Source: a bacterium
Lineage (GTDB): Bacteria > Armatimonadota > Fimbriimonadia > Fimbriimonadales > Fimbriimonadaceae
Assembly (NCBI GenBank): GCA_027485645.1
Contig: JAIXQR010000001.1
Span: 769,588 to 833,587 of the forward strand
Length of the DNA stretch: 64,000 nucleotides
Direction: 5' to 3'
Shown here: positions 1 through 8,637 of the stretch, in pieces
Numbering within the stretch: position 1 is the stretch's first letter
Layout: every line of letters begins with the position of its first letter
The notes under the pieces: model-generated
Database searches by the model: none
Seen by the model: only the letters and a program-made list of their open reading frames with translations
Told to the model about the DNA's origin: nothing
Position numbers and translations under genes: made by a program

Positions 1-254
1 AAGCGCAGAGTCTCGGACAGCCAATCGTGACAACTGACGTCGGTGCGGCCCGAGAGATCGTCACCGATGGACGTGACGGCTTCGTGTGCCCTCCCGGCGA
101 TGCGGATAGTCTAGGAACTGCCCTTCGCAAGATTGCCGAGAATCAGGAACTCAGAACAAGTCTTGCTCAAGAGGCCGTGGTTGCCGGTTCGAGATTCTCG
201 CTTGACCGAATGGTCGAAGGCACTCTCTCGGTGTACTCAGAAGCGCTTTCGTGA
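1..254 (+). CDS. Glycosyltransferase, C-terminal fragment (cut by window edge)
   Basis: Only the last 84 codons are present, reading from base 3. The fragment has the end of a GT-B glycosyltransferase of the GT4 type: Q-P-I-V-T-T-D-V-G-A-A-R-E-I-V, then DGRDGFVCPPGD. This is the nucleotide-sugar-binding tail in which a Gly-rich turn and a Glu (here AAREIV) contact the donor. It would transfer a sugar during surface polysaccharide synthesis in the cytoplasm. Its last 88 bases run antiparallel through the end of the O-antigen ligase-like gene on the other strand. The start and acceptor are outside the window. Confidence 0.8.
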   Translation, partial: AQSLGQPIVTTDVGAAREIVTDGRDGFVCPPGDADSLGTALRKIAENQELRTSLAQEAVVAGSRFSLDRMVEGTLSVYSEALS

Positions 255-1438
255 GCGGCCGCACGTTCAAGTTGCGACAACTTCGCTACCGCAAGCCCGA
301 TTCCGAAGAATATCCAGGTGAAGTAACGCGCCTCGATCATCTCACTGATCATTGCGTTGGCCAATGAGAGCAAGCCCGTCATAAAGGCCAGTCGGTACCC
401 CGGCAACAGTTTTTGGTAGTTGAGAAAGATCGAGAGCAACAGCCCAAGGAAAATCCCAAGTCCAACGATTCCTAGTTCGGAAGCAAATTGAAGATAGCTA
501 CTGTGCGCTCCCAAAGGCTCGCCCGTTTCGGAGTGAATCGCGTAGGTTCCGTAGTCCCTTGTGGCAGGGCGATAGCCTCCAGCGCCGACGCCAATGATCG
601 GATTGTCCTTGAAGATTTCGATTGCGGCTTTCCACCGGTCCCCTCGTCCGGTAAATCCGTCCGCGCTCGCACTCTCCGAGATCGATCCGATCCGTTCAAT
701 GTTTTTCTGAACCGATGGATTGGCGAGTAGGCCAGGAAGTGCGGCAAAGAAGATTGCCGCCGTAACGACCGCAGACGCTGGTTTACGGAAGAGATGGATG
801 CAGATAACGATAAGGCTTGGAACACAAGCGATGAAGCCGCCTCGCGAGCCGGTGAGCATGACGCCATAGAGGGCGGCAAGGATGTACGAAAAGTTGAGAA
901 CTCGCCAGAACCTGTTTAGCGGTTTCTCACCAACCGCCAGTAGCCAAGCAACGGCTAGACCAGAGCCGAGCATTACGGCGGCGTGGTTCGGATGGATTCC
1001 GTCTGCACCATAGCGTCCGTCAGACAACTGGGGGCGGCCTTGAAGGTACGTGATGAAGATCTGGATGAAGACCGCGTACAGTCCGACTACGTAAGCCTGC
1101 AGCGCAATCTGGATCTCTTTCCACGACCTGAAAGTGTCGTAGATCAGAAAGACTGCGACAAGGCAGAGTAGATACCGGAACGCGTACAGAATGGCGTCCG
1201 TTGGTTCTATCGCCCATAAGCTCGAAGCGTAAAGCAACGTTACGAACAAGCTCAGAAGACCGATGGTTGCCGGCATCTGACGAATTCGAAATCTCGGGAA
1301 TCGGTCGAGGATCCAAGTAAAAGCGAAAAGGCTCAGCGATAAGCGAACCATGAAGCTCAAAAGAGCCCCGTTCATGTTCAAGCTCAGCGCGACAATGATA
1401 AACAGCGCACCGGAATACAGCAGTAGCGGTCTGGTCAT
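167..1438 (-). CDS. O-antigen ligase / polymerase family membrane protein
   Basis: 423 residues with about eleven hydrophobic segments, the profile of the Wzy/WaaL (O-antigen ligase-like) family, which polymerises or transfers lipid-linked polysaccharide on the periplasmic face of the inner membrane. Near the middle are a TGSRGG turn and a large loop with FTGRGDRWKAA and VGAGGYRPATRDYG followed by an H-S, the region that carries the conserved Arg and His of this family. The start chosen is the ATG at 1438: it overlaps the TGA of the upstream glycosyltransferase (ATGA), and MTRPLLLYSG then leads straight into the first membrane segment. An earlier in-frame start would add 19 non-hydrophobic residues lying inside the neighbour. 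Whether it is a polymerase or a ligase cannot be told from sequence alone. Confidence 0.82.
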   Translation of the reverse strand: MTRPLLLYSGALFIIVALSLNMNGALLSFMVRLSLSLFAFTWILDRFPRFRIRQMPATIGLLSLFVTLLYASSLWAIEPTDAILYAFRYLLCLVAVFLIYDTFRSWKEIQIALQAYVVGLYAVFIQIFITYLQGRPQLSDGRYGADGIHPNHAAVMLGSGLAVAWLLAVGEKPLNRFWRVLNFSYILAALYGVMLTGSRGGFIACVPSLIVICIHLFRKPASAVVTAAIFFAALPGLLANPSVQKNIERIGSISESASADGFTGRGDRWKAAIEIFKDNPIIGVGAGGYRPATRDYGTYAIHSETGEPLGAHSSYLQFASELGIVGLGIFLGLLLSIFLNYQKLLPGYRLAFMTGLLSLANAMISEMIEARYFTWIFFGIGLAVAKLSQLERAAAHESASEYTERVPSTIRSSENLEPATTAS

Positions 1439-2505
1439 TGGAGCAGAACCTCTCGGTACGCCTCGAAGGCGCGTTCCTCCAAGAAGGGCTCCCAAGCGGC
1501 TGGGCTAATGGAAGGCTTTTGCTCAGCCATCCGAAGCTGAACTGCTTTGTGAAAAGCCGTCCAGTCATTCTCGGGAATGAGGTCGCCGAACTTTCCATCG
1601 GCCAAAATTTCGCGCGGTCCGCTCTTGCAATCGAAGCTCACGACGGGCGTGCCCAGCGCCAAAGCTTCTACCAGGACGGTGGGAAGCCCTTCTAGCCGCG
1701 AAGGCAGAATGAGCACCTGCGCCGCCTTGATCCAAGGGTAGGGATTGTCCTTGAATCCGAGCATGGTGATCTTTGTTCGGAAACCTCGGCTGGCAACGGC
1801 CTCTTGAATCTTTGTTTTGGTGGGACCATCTCCAAGAATCACGACGCTACACGGTGGTTCAGGCATCGTTTCAATGAGTTCTACGACCTGCTTCGTCTCC
1901 GTGAGGCGGCCCACGAAAATGGCGTAGGGCGAGTGGTCTTGAGAGATGGGCTGGTCAGCTAAATCGTGGAAGCGCTTCGAGACGACGGGGTTGTAGATCG
2001 TCCGCATTTTTCCGGCCGGAATGCCGAGAAACTCTCCCGCATCTTTCATGCCGTCTTTCGAAACGCAAACGACACGATCGGCCTTCGGATAGAACTTGCG
2101 CATGAGGGCAAGGCGCTTCCGCTTGGTTTCATCGAGGTTTGAATAGGCGGTACTCACGAACGTATGAATGCTGATGACGGTCCGGGTGCGCCGCACCAAT
2201 CTTCCCGCCATGACGTTCGCCAAATTGACGCTGTCCAGGGCACTGAGAATCGCCGCCGGCTTCTGGCTAACGATGTATCGCAGTAGAGGAACCAGGGCTT
2301 GGAACGTACTTTGTTGTCCGAGGGTAACGGTTCGAATCCGATGCGGAACCTGATGCTCCATTTCGCCACCGGAGACCTGGGTGATGAGATCAACGGAGTA
2401 GTCCCTAGAGGCAAACGCTTCCGAGAGGTTGAGGATGATGCGCTCAGCACCTCCACCGCCAAGGCGCGGCAAGAAAAATGCGATTCTCGGATTAGCTTCG
2501 GGCAA
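1435..2505 (-). CDS. Glycosyltransferase family 4 (first of three tandem copies)
   Basis: 356-residue GT-B enzyme. The N-terminal domain opens with the GGGGAER acceptor-side motif; the C-terminal domain has FVGRLTETKQ, ILPSRLEGLPTVLVEALALGTPVV and SGPREIL, where the E of SRLEG and of the following loop belong to the EX7E donor-binding motif of GT4 retaining enzymes. It should add a sugar to the undecaprenyl-linked repeat unit in the cytoplasm. I chose a TTG start at 2505: a GGAGGA ribosome-binding site (2511..2516 on the complement) lies 5 bases upstream, and LPEANPRIAFFL begins at the family's usual N terminus. It overlaps the next gene upstream by 14 bases. It resembles the two upstream neighbours closely enough to suggest duplication. 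Confidence 0.87.
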   Translation of the reverse strand: MPEANPRIAFFLPRLGGGGAERIILNLSEAFASRDYSVDLITQVSGGEMEHQVPHRIRTVTLGQQSTFQALVPLLRYIVSQKPAAILSALDSVNLANVMAGRLVRRTRTVISIHTFVSTAYSNLDETKRKRLALMRKFYPKADRVVCVSKDGMKDAGEFLGIPAGKMRTIYNPVVSKRFHDLADQPISQDHSPYAIFVGRLTETKQVVELIETMPEPPCSVVILGDGPTKTKIQEAVASRGFRTKITMLGFKDNPYPWIKAAQVLILPSRLEGLPTVLVEALALGTPVVSFDCKSGPREILADGKFGDLIPENDWTAFHKAVQLRMAEQKPSISPAAWEPFLEERAFEAYREVLLQ

Positions 2506-3598
2506 GGCATTCCTCCACGAGGTCGAGATATTGTTGGGCTGCTGCCGCGAACGAGAACGGCTGCCAAGCGTCGCTCGGAGCGCAAATGGGATTTGGCCCG
2601 AGTTGCTTTTCAATCGCCTTTGCGAGTTGCTCCGCATCACCGACCGGCACGAGCGGGCCATATTTGCCGCCCTGCAAGATTTCGCGTGGTCCGCTGATGC
2701 AGTCGGTGGAAACAACCGGAACACCGCAACCTAGCGCCTCGATGAGCACGGACGGAAGACCTTCCCATTTGCTGGAAAGGACGAAGAGGTCGGCTTTGGC
2801 AATCTCCGCCAGCACGTTCTTGCTGAAGCCTGGAAGGGAAACCGACTCGTTTAATCCGAGGGCAGAAATCTGTTGCGTGAGCTCCCCTCGCAGATCACCT
2901 TCGCCGAAAATGATGAGCTTGGCTCCGAGCGATCGCGGGAGTTTCGCAAAGGCGTTCAGAAGGAGCGGAAAGTCTTTAGGCGGCATCAATCGCCCAGCCG
3001 CAACAACCACGGGGCAAGATTTATTGACAAGCCAGGGATGGGTAGCGGGTTCCGTGGCACGCTTGAGCGACTCGGGTGAGACGATCGGGTTAAAGATCAG
3101 GCGAATCTTGCTTCGATCAATGCCAAGGAACTGGCTGGCATCCTGGGCAACGCCTTCAGAGACTGCCACGATCGCCTCCGCCTTGGCGTACAAGGCTTTG
3201 ACAATCAAGGGCATCACTCGCATCCGGAAGGAGGTGGCGTTCTTGGCTTCCTGGCTCAGGCTCGAATGGATCGTGACGATGGCTTTGACCTTGGATGACT
3301 TCTGCGCCAAGATCGCAACCACGTTGGGTTGATTGAGGGCGCTGATCGTGATGCGCGGATTCTCGCGGCGATAGTAGGCGCGAAGAGCTTTGCCCGCCCG
3401 GATCGGCGAGGTGACGCCGAGATCGACGACTCGGACGTTTGCCGGTACCGAGTTCAAGAATTCGCCCGTGGCGGAGGAAAGAACGAGATCAACTCGGTGG
3501 CCGAGGTCCGCCAGCGCGGTGGCAAGATTTAGCATCACGCGCTCGGCACCACCAACCTCCAAATTTTGGGTGAAGAGGGCGATGGGCTGAGAATTCAT
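2492..3598 (-). CDS. Glycosyltransferase family 4 (second tandem copy)
   Basis: 368 residues. The N-terminal LEVGGAERVMLNLATALADLG matches the acceptor-domain motif of both neighbours. The donor domain has AAGRLMPPKDFPLLLNAF, LSSKWEGLPSVLIEALGCG and STDCISGPREIL, the GT4 EX7E region. A role in sequential assembly of the same polysaccharide repeat unit is inferred from position. The ATG at 3598 overlaps the upstream gene's TGA as ATGA, so translation is probably coupled; an alternative start two codons earlier (MPM) would only lengthen the overlap. The sugar added cannot be predicted. Confidence 0.87.
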   Translation of the reverse strand: MNSQPIALFTQNLEVGGAERVMLNLATALADLGHRVDLVLSSATGEFLNSVPANVRVVDLGVTSPIRAGKALRAYYRRENPRITISALNQPNVVAILAQKSSKVKAIVTIHSSLSQEAKNATSFRMRVMPLIVKALYAKAEAIVAVSEGVAQDASQFLGIDRSKIRLIFNPIVSPESLKRATEPATHPWLVNKSCPVVVAAGRLMPPKDFPLLLNAFAKLPRSLGAKLIIFGEGDLRGELTQQISALGLNESVSLPGFSKNVLAEIAKADLFVLSSKWEGLPSVLIEALGCGVPVVSTDCISGPREILQGGKYGPLVPVGDAEQLAKAIEKQLGPNPICAPSDAWQPFSFAAAAQQYLDLVEECLARS

Positions 3599-4689
3599 CG
3601 GCACAGAAGCTCCTCGTACTGCGAAACCACGGTTTCTTGCGCAAAGGCACTGAGTCGATTCAGCGGGATCGAGGTTCGCGTTCGGTCGAGTTCGCGAAGG
3701 ATTGCCGCGGCGAGACCGGCGTGATCGCCAACGGGAACCAACTCACCCAACTCACCTCGTTCCAAAATTTCCTCCGGCCCGCTTGGGCAGTTTGTCGAAA
3801 CAACCGGTGCCCCGCAAGCCATCGCCTGAATGAGCACTCCGGGCAGTCCTTCATATCGAGACGAAAGCACGAACATACGAGCCGCTCGAAAATGCGGGAA
3901 TGGGTTTTGGGCGAAGCCGGGAAGTCGTACGTCTGCCTCAAGTCCAAGCTCTTGAATTTGGGATTCGAGTTGGGAGCGCAGTTCGCCTTCGCCAAAGATC
4001 AGCAACTTCGCGGTCTGCCCGTTGTCTTTCACGAGCCGAAAAGCCTTAAGGAGCGTCGCAAAATCCTTCTGATGGTTCAGCCGTCCGGCTGCGACAATGG
4101 TGTTGTTCGATGCTTGCAGCCACGGGTCGTGTTCGGCTTGCTCCGCGGCCGAGAGAATCTCGGCCGTAATGACCGGGTTGTAGATCACGGTGATCCGATC
4201 GACCGGGATGTTCAAGAAATCGGCGGTCTGGCTCGCGACCCCTTTCGAAACGGCATGAATCCCGTTTGCTCTTGGATACAGAAACTTGGCGAGCTTGAGC
4301 AAAACGCGGTCCTTTCGTCCGGTGAGAACCGAGTTCTCCTCGCCAAGAGAGTTTCGGATCGAAACAATCACTTTGGGTTTACGGGCGAGTCCGATGGTCG
4401 CTAGTTGCAGGGTCACGTTTGCCTTTTCCAGTGCACCGAGCACGCAACGAGGTCGGTTTGTGGCCAAATACTTTCTGAGGCTGGGAAGAGACTTGATCGT
4501 GTTCTCTTTGCCGAAGTCGTAGACCGGCATGTTCGCGGGGATGTGCTCTACGTACGGTCCGCTCTTGTTGGCTAACACGAGCTCAACTGGGTGGCCCTTT
4601 TCGAGCAGGGCACTCGCGACCTGAAGTACGGAGCGTTCTGCTCCACCGCCTTCCAAGTTCGGCAAAAAGAACGCAATCGGCCGGCTCAT
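3595..4689 (-). CDS. Glycosyltransferase family 4 (third tandem copy)
   Basis: 364 residues. GGGAERSVLQVASAL near the N terminus, then AAGRLNHQKDF, LSSRYEGLPGVLIQAMACGAPVV and SGPEEIL in the donor domain mark a GT4 retaining glycosyltransferase. The chosen ATG (4689) overlaps the flippase stop as ATGA and follows a GGTGAG ribosome-binding site; upstream in-frame codons encode 46 residues with no family similarity. Together with the two downstream copies it forms a co-translated cassette, consistent with three successive sugar additions to one lipid-linked oligosaccharide. Confidence 0.87.
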   Translation of the reverse strand: MSRPIAFFLPNLEGGGAERSVLQVASALLEKGHPVELVLANKSGPYVEHIPANMPVYDFGKENTIKSLPSLRKYLATNRPRCVLGALEKANVTLQLATIGLARKPKVIVSIRNSLGEENSVLTGRKDRVLLKLAKFLYPRANGIHAVSKGVASQTADFLNIPVDRITVIYNPVITAEILSAAEQAEHDPWLQASNNTIVAAGRLNHQKDFATLLKAFRLVKDNGQTAKLLIFGEGELRSQLESQIQELGLEADVRLPGFAQNPFPHFRAARMFVLSSRYEGLPGVLIQAMACGAPVVSTNCPSGPEEILERGELGELVPVGDHAGLAAAILRELDRTRTSIPLNRLSAFAQETVVSQYEELLCR

Positions 4690-5915
4690 GCGCTCACCGC
4701 CGGTGATAATCGCGCGCTTGCTCGTTGGAAAACAATCGCAGAAAGAACTGTTTGGATGCCCGCGCTGGCGGCGTATGCAATGGCCGCGCCGTTGATGCCG
4801 AGTCTCGGAACGAGGATCAGAAGGCACGCCAAGCCCACGACAAACGCTGCGAGCTTGATTGGGAACTGAACTTTCAACTCGCGCATGGCAGTCAAGGAGT
4901 ACCCGAAGACGTTGTTGTAGTAGGAGAACGCGCCGCCAAGAAGGATGATCATGAACGCGCTCTGTTGGGTCGCATACTCGGGCCGAAAGATGGCGGAGAT
5001 GAGGTCTTTGCCGAAGAATTGCCCGGCGAGAAGGCCGACTCCGCCAAATGCCGTTGCCAGAAGAAGTAGCCGCGAGGTCAAAAAGATGAAGCGTGGGCCG
5101 TTCTGATCGGCAGCCGCTTCACCAAGCGCGGTGGATGTTGACTGGCTTACTGCTACAACCACGGTGCTGCCAATCAGGACAAAGAAGTACATCGCGGTGT
5201 AGATCGCAATATCCGTGATGTTGAGACCGTACCGGCTCATCTGGGTGATGAAGCTTCCGAGGGCAACATTCGCCGCGAGGGGAAGAACCAAGACCAGAAG
5301 CTGCCTCATTCGGGCGAAGTCCCATTCGGGCTTCAGGTCGGAAATGGAAACGACCTTCAGCACATTAGGGAAGTCGTACGCGGCAAGAATGAGCGTCGAG
5401 CACACGAGGTGGGCGATCAGCGACGGAACTAGATCGCGGGTTTGGTAGAACACCGCGGCAAACACCGACGTACCGAGGATGCCTCGAAAAGTCATCGAAA
5501 GGCCAACCTGGGGCATCTTGTGGTTCTTCTGAAGGATTCCGAACAGGATGTCCGAAACCGACTCGATAGTCAATCGTGCCGTGAGTAGCCCAAATGCCGC
5601 CACCAAACCAGGCTGGTTGTACTGAACGAGGCCGATTGCCAAGCAAGCAAAACTCGCACAGATCATGCCGAGCAGCCGCAGAGACATGAACACCCCGTAC
5701 TTAAACTCGGATCGAGCGTCGGTGTTCAGGACCCCGCGCAGGCTCAGCAAACCGAGGTCGGTCGCAGGCGTGCTGATCGCGGTCATCAACGCGAGTAGGC
5801 CAGCAGAATTGGATTGATCCAGCCGCGTGACCAAGTTAAAGTTTAGAAAATTGCAAGCTGCCCAAACGGCATAGCCAAGGAGTGAATAGGCAGCTGCCTT
5901 TTTAAGCCCGGCCAT
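4686..5915 (-). CDS. Polysaccharide flippase (Wzx/oligosaccharide-exporter family)
   Basis: 409 residues with about twelve hydrophobic helices and few charges, beginning MAGLKKAAAYSLLGYAVWAACNFLNFNLVTR, a typical Wzx/MATE-like N terminus. Such proteins move undecaprenyl-diphosphate-linked repeat units across the inner membrane for polymerisation by a Wzy protein, which fits the O-antigen ligase/polymerase gene three genes downstream. The C-terminal half has a helix-rich LGINGAAIAYAASAGIQTVLSAIVF region often seen in this family. It ends in an ATGA overlap with the third GT4 gene and starts 9 bases after the acyltransferase gene. Confidence 0.82.
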   Translation of the reverse strand: MAGLKKAAAYSLLGYAVWAACNFLNFNLVTRLDQSNSAGLLALMTAISTPATDLGLLSLRGVLNTDARSEFKYGVFMSLRLLGMICASFACLAIGLVQYNQPGLVAAFGLLTARLTIESVSDILFGILQKNHKMPQVGLSMTFRGILGTSVFAAVFYQTRDLVPSLIAHLVCSTLILAAYDFPNVLKVVSISDLKPEWDFARMRQLLVLVLPLAANVALGSFITQMSRYGLNITDIAIYTAMYFFVLIGSTVVVAVSQSTSTALGEAAADQNGPRFIFLTSRLLLLATAFGGVGLLAGQFFGKDLISAIFRPEYATQQSAFMIILLGGAFSYYNNVFGYSLTAMRELKVQFPIKLAAFVVGLACLLILVPRLGINGAAIAYAASAGIQTVLSAIVFQRASARLSPAVSA

Positions 5916-5924
5916 TTGGAGTGT

Positions 5925-6434
5925 TCACCAGGGGTAAGGATACAGCCGGACAAGTTCCGCCTGTTTGTCGGACTTGTAGCGGGTCCGGTCGTATTCGGGG
6001 GTGGCGGCTTTGACCTTGGCGGCGTATTCGTCGACGGTCATCATCACTTTTGCTGGGAGCCCGGCCACGACGGTGCCTTCTGGCACGTCTTTCGTCACCA
6101 GTGCGCCTGCGGCGACGATGGCGTTGGGGCCGATTGAGACGCCGGGAAGAATGGTAACGCCGTACCCGATAAAGCAGTTATCGTGGATGGTTATTCGCCC
6201 AAACTTGATCACATCGTTGTATTCCGGTCGATCGCGGAAAACGAACGTGCTGCCGTCGTGGGTGATGAACGTGACCTTTCCGGAGAGCAAGCAGTGCTTG
6301 CCGATGCTTACCAGATACGGTTCGCTGCCGAACATCGGCATGCCTTCCATTCGGCAATCATCGGCAATCTGGAGCCCGCGCTTTTTGTAGCGATCCAGTC
6401 GCCACCGGAAAATGCGGCGCATCAGCGCGTCCAT
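5925..6434 (-). CDS. Hexapeptide-repeat acyltransferase (WcaF/Maa-like)
   Basis: 169 residues. The C-terminal two thirds form left-handed beta-helix hexapeptide repeats (FIGYGVTILPGVSIGPNAIVAAGALVTKDVPEGTVVAGLPAKV), ending in the A-G-x-P-A-K signature of bacterial CoA-dependent O-acetyltransferases (LbH-MAT family). The catalytic His is probably the one in ITIHDNCFIG or THDGS; I cannot decide between them. A plausible role is acetylation of the exopolysaccharide or of a sugar precursor. It sits two bases after the chain-length ATPase stop and 9 bases before the flippase, so all are in one operon. Confidence 0.85.
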   Translation of the reverse strand: MDALMRRIFRWRLDRYKKRGLQIADDCRMEGMPMFGSEPYLVSIGKHCLLSGKVTFITHDGSTFVFRDRPEYNDVIKFGRITIHDNCFIGYGVTILPGVSIGPNAIVAAGALVTKDVPEGTVVAGLPAKVMMTVDEYAAKVKAATPEYDRTRYKSDKQAELVRLYPYPW

Positions 6435-6436
6435 GC

Positions 6437-8494
6437 TTAGTTCAGATCCTCAGAGTAGAACTCGGTGTTGGTGAAGACGACTCCAAGCAAGCGAGCATGA
6501 GCATGTCGAAGCAGCTCGATGCAGTACCGCATGAGGGTCTTGGTGGTGGCTCCTGGCTTGACGACAAAGACGACCGTGTCCACGGTTGCGGAAAGGCTCA
6601 GCGCGTCCGAGCGGGGAAGCATGGCTGGCGTGTCGAAGATGACGAGGTCGTACCGCTCAATCATCTCCCGATACATCTTTTGCATCGCGCCGCTGCCGAG
6701 GCCATCGGCCAAGCTGACTTCGCCCGAACCAGCGGTGATGAGGTGCAAGCCTTCAATCTCCGCGCTTCTCGTGACTGTTTCGAGTCCTTGCTGGTTGGAA
6801 AGGAGGTCGGAAAGGCCAGGACCACGCTCTAAGCCAAACCGGTCATGGACGGCGGGCCGGTGCATGTTGGCATCGACCAAGAGCACGGATTTGCCCGTTC
6901 CAGCCATCGCGATGGCAAGGTTGGAGGCAACCTCGGATTTTCCTTCGCCGGCCCCCGTACTCGTGATCATCATCGACTTGAAAGGGTGTTCGGTAAGCGA
7001 GAAGAGCACGTTCGATCGAACGATACGGTAGTTCTCCATCACACGGGAAGGAAGCGCATTTGACTTTCGCGCTGCCTTGCCGAAGGCGCGAGGCGGAACA
7101 TAGCCAAGCGTCGGCGCATTCGCGATGCGGTACGCCTGATCAAGCGTGGTGATCTTGTCTTCCAGGCGATCTCGGACGATGGTGATGATGAACGCGATCA
7201 CGAGTCCACCGACCAGCGCAAAGCCAATGTAGAGAGGTGGGTTTGGCTTGTTTCGCTTGGGCTCAGTGGGCAGCTGGATGATTTCGACCGGGTTTCGAAT
7301 CGAGTTCTCGTAAACCTTCAGCTGCTGCGAGGAGCGGGAAGTGTTGTCAAGGTCTGCCTTAAGTAGTTCAACCTGCCGGCGGAGTCCAGCTATTTTGTCT
7401 CGCAGTTCGCTGTACTTGTTTAAGCGCTCGCGGGCTTCGTCCCAAACTCGCTTTCGCTGCGTGACTCGGGCCTCGGCGGCCTTCATTCGGGCTTGGGATT
7501 CGGCGATCTTGTCGTCGTAAAGCTGAAGAGCAGGGTTGCGAACAACGCGCTGATTATCGAGAACCTTCGGCAGGCCCTGGATGTACGCCTCTTGCGACTT
7601 GACCTGGGCGTCGATCTGGCGAAATTCGACCGCACGTTCGTCGAAGATTTGGGAGACGCGGTCTCGCTCCGACTTAAGGTCGCTCAGCTTCTGGTTCGCC
7701 GCTTGAATCTGGTCGATGTTCTTTTCGACGGTTTGGTTTGGAATCGTCTTCGGAAGCTTTTCGCGCTCCATCTTGACCTGGCGGAGGTATTCCGTTTCCG
7801 AGTCATATTCGGTCAGGGTGGCGTTGTATTCCTGCTCGGCGCGAATTTCGACGGCGCTTCGGTCAACCGCTTCGGTTTCACTTGGCGACAGTTTGTTGTC
7901 GAGCAAGAATTTTCCAAGCTGAGTTTCTGCTTCGGCAAGGCTGGTTTTGGCCTTCTCCTGCAAACCATCCAAAAAGACGATCGCCTGTCGAAGTTCCGCG
8001 CTGTTGCGGTCGACCACCAACGTTTTGTAGGTTTCAGGAAGTTGGTCGGCGACGCGTCGAGCTAGTTCGCCGTTCGACGAGGTCACGGTGACTTCGATGA
8101 CGTTGGTGAGCCCGACTTGGCGCGCCGAGACTTCCGGATCGCCGGGTTCTTTCGGCGTCAAGGAAGCGTCACGGCCGATAACGGTCTGGACGGCATTGCT
8201 TACAACGACGCCGGATTGGATCTGTTCAAGCTGGGTGGGGATGTCCGTGACGATTGGCGCAGTGACTTTGAACAGCGGGTCTTGGGTGTTAACCGGAGGA
8301 GCTTGCTGGCCCGAACGCCCTTCAACGACAATCCGTGTCGAGGACTGGTAGGTAGGTTCAACAAGCAGGATGGCCGCGAGTCCGGCACCGGCAGCAATGA
8401 CCAGTGAGATGATGACGACCCAACGCTGACGCTTAACCGCGTCCAAGAAATCTCGGAATGATGCATCCGTTGGTTGAGCTTTCACAACATCCAT
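6437..8494 (-). CDS. Wzc/GumC-like polysaccharide co-polymerase with BY-kinase ATPase domain
   Basis: 685 residues. Residues about 1-30 are cytoplasmic, a first membrane helix spans about 30-50, a periplasmic Wzz domain with long coiled coils spans about 160-400, and a second helix (about 420-440) precedes the ATPase domain. That domain shows Walker A (TGAGEGKSE, about 511-520), Walker A' (VLLVDANMHRP) and Walker B (DLVIFDTPAML, about 616-626). The family controls polysaccharide chain length and export. The usual VDADLRRP aspartate is Asn here. The C-terminal tail has only two tyrosines (about 657 and 680) rather than the Tyr cluster that is autophosphorylated in Wzc. It is the first gene of the minus-strand EPS operon and diverges from the exosortase gene. 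Confidence 0.9.
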   Translation of the reverse strand: MDVVKAQPTDASFRDFLDAVKRQRWVVIISLVIAAGAGLAAILLVEPTYQSSTRIVVEGRSGQQAPPVNTQDPLFKVTAPIVTDIPTQLEQIQSGVVVSNAVQTVIGRDASLTPKEPGDPEVSARQVGLTNVIEVTVTSSNGELARRVADQLPETYKTLVVDRNSAELRQAIVFLDGLQEKAKTSLAEAETQLGKFLLDNKLSPSETEAVDRSAVEIRAEQEYNATLTEYDSETEYLRQVKMEREKLPKTIPNQTVEKNIDQIQAANQKLSDLKSERDRVSQIFDERAVEFRQIDAQVKSQEAYIQGLPKVLDNQRVVRNPALQLYDDKIAESQARMKAAEARVTQRKRVWDEARERLNKYSELRDKIAGLRRQVELLKADLDNTSRSSQQLKVYENSIRNPVEIIQLPTEPKRNKPNPPLYIGFALVGGLVIAFIITIVRDRLEDKITTLDQAYRIANAPTLGYVPPRAFGKAARKSNALPSRVMENYRIVRSNVLFSLTEHPFKSMMITSTGAGEGKSEVASNLAIAMAGTGKSVLLVDANMHRPAVHDRFGLERGPGLSDLLSNQQGLETVTRSAEIEGLHLITAGSGEVSLADGLGSGAMQKMYREMIERYDLVIFDTPAMLPRSDALSLSATVDTVVFVVKPGATTKTLMRYCIELLRHAHARLLGVVFTNTEFYSEDLN

Positions 8495-8530
8495 ATCTGG
8501 CTCACAAGAACAATCGGTCCGATCTGTCCC

Positions 8531-8536
8531 ATTGTA
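8531..8536 (-). promoter_or_regulatory. Candidate -10 element for the minus-strand EPS operon
   Basis: On the minus strand this reads TACAAT, one mismatch from TATAAT, and would place the transcript start about 30 bases before the chain-length ATPase start codon. No convincing -35 hexamer is seen 17 bases further upstream. It lies in the 143-base divergent region 8495..8637, which contains no gene. Confidence 0.35.
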
Positions 8537-8621
8537 AGGATGGCGAAAATGGGCATCATCTTTAGAGGCACGAAAGGGGTACCCGCTCGATGAACGAATA
8601 AAGGGTTAGCTGGCGTTGTCC

Positions 8622-8636
8622 TATTATAGGGAGAAA
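8622..8636 (+). promoter_or_regulatory. Candidate -10 and ribosome-binding site before the exosortase gene
   Basis: TATTAT (8622..8627) resembles a -10 hexamer and is directly followed by GGGAGAAAG, a ribosome-binding-like sequence ending one base before the ATG at 8638. If TATTAT is the real -10, the leader would be only a few bases; if the purine run is used, transcription starts further upstream. The two readings are mutually exclusive. Confidence 0.3.
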
Positions 8637-8637
8637 G

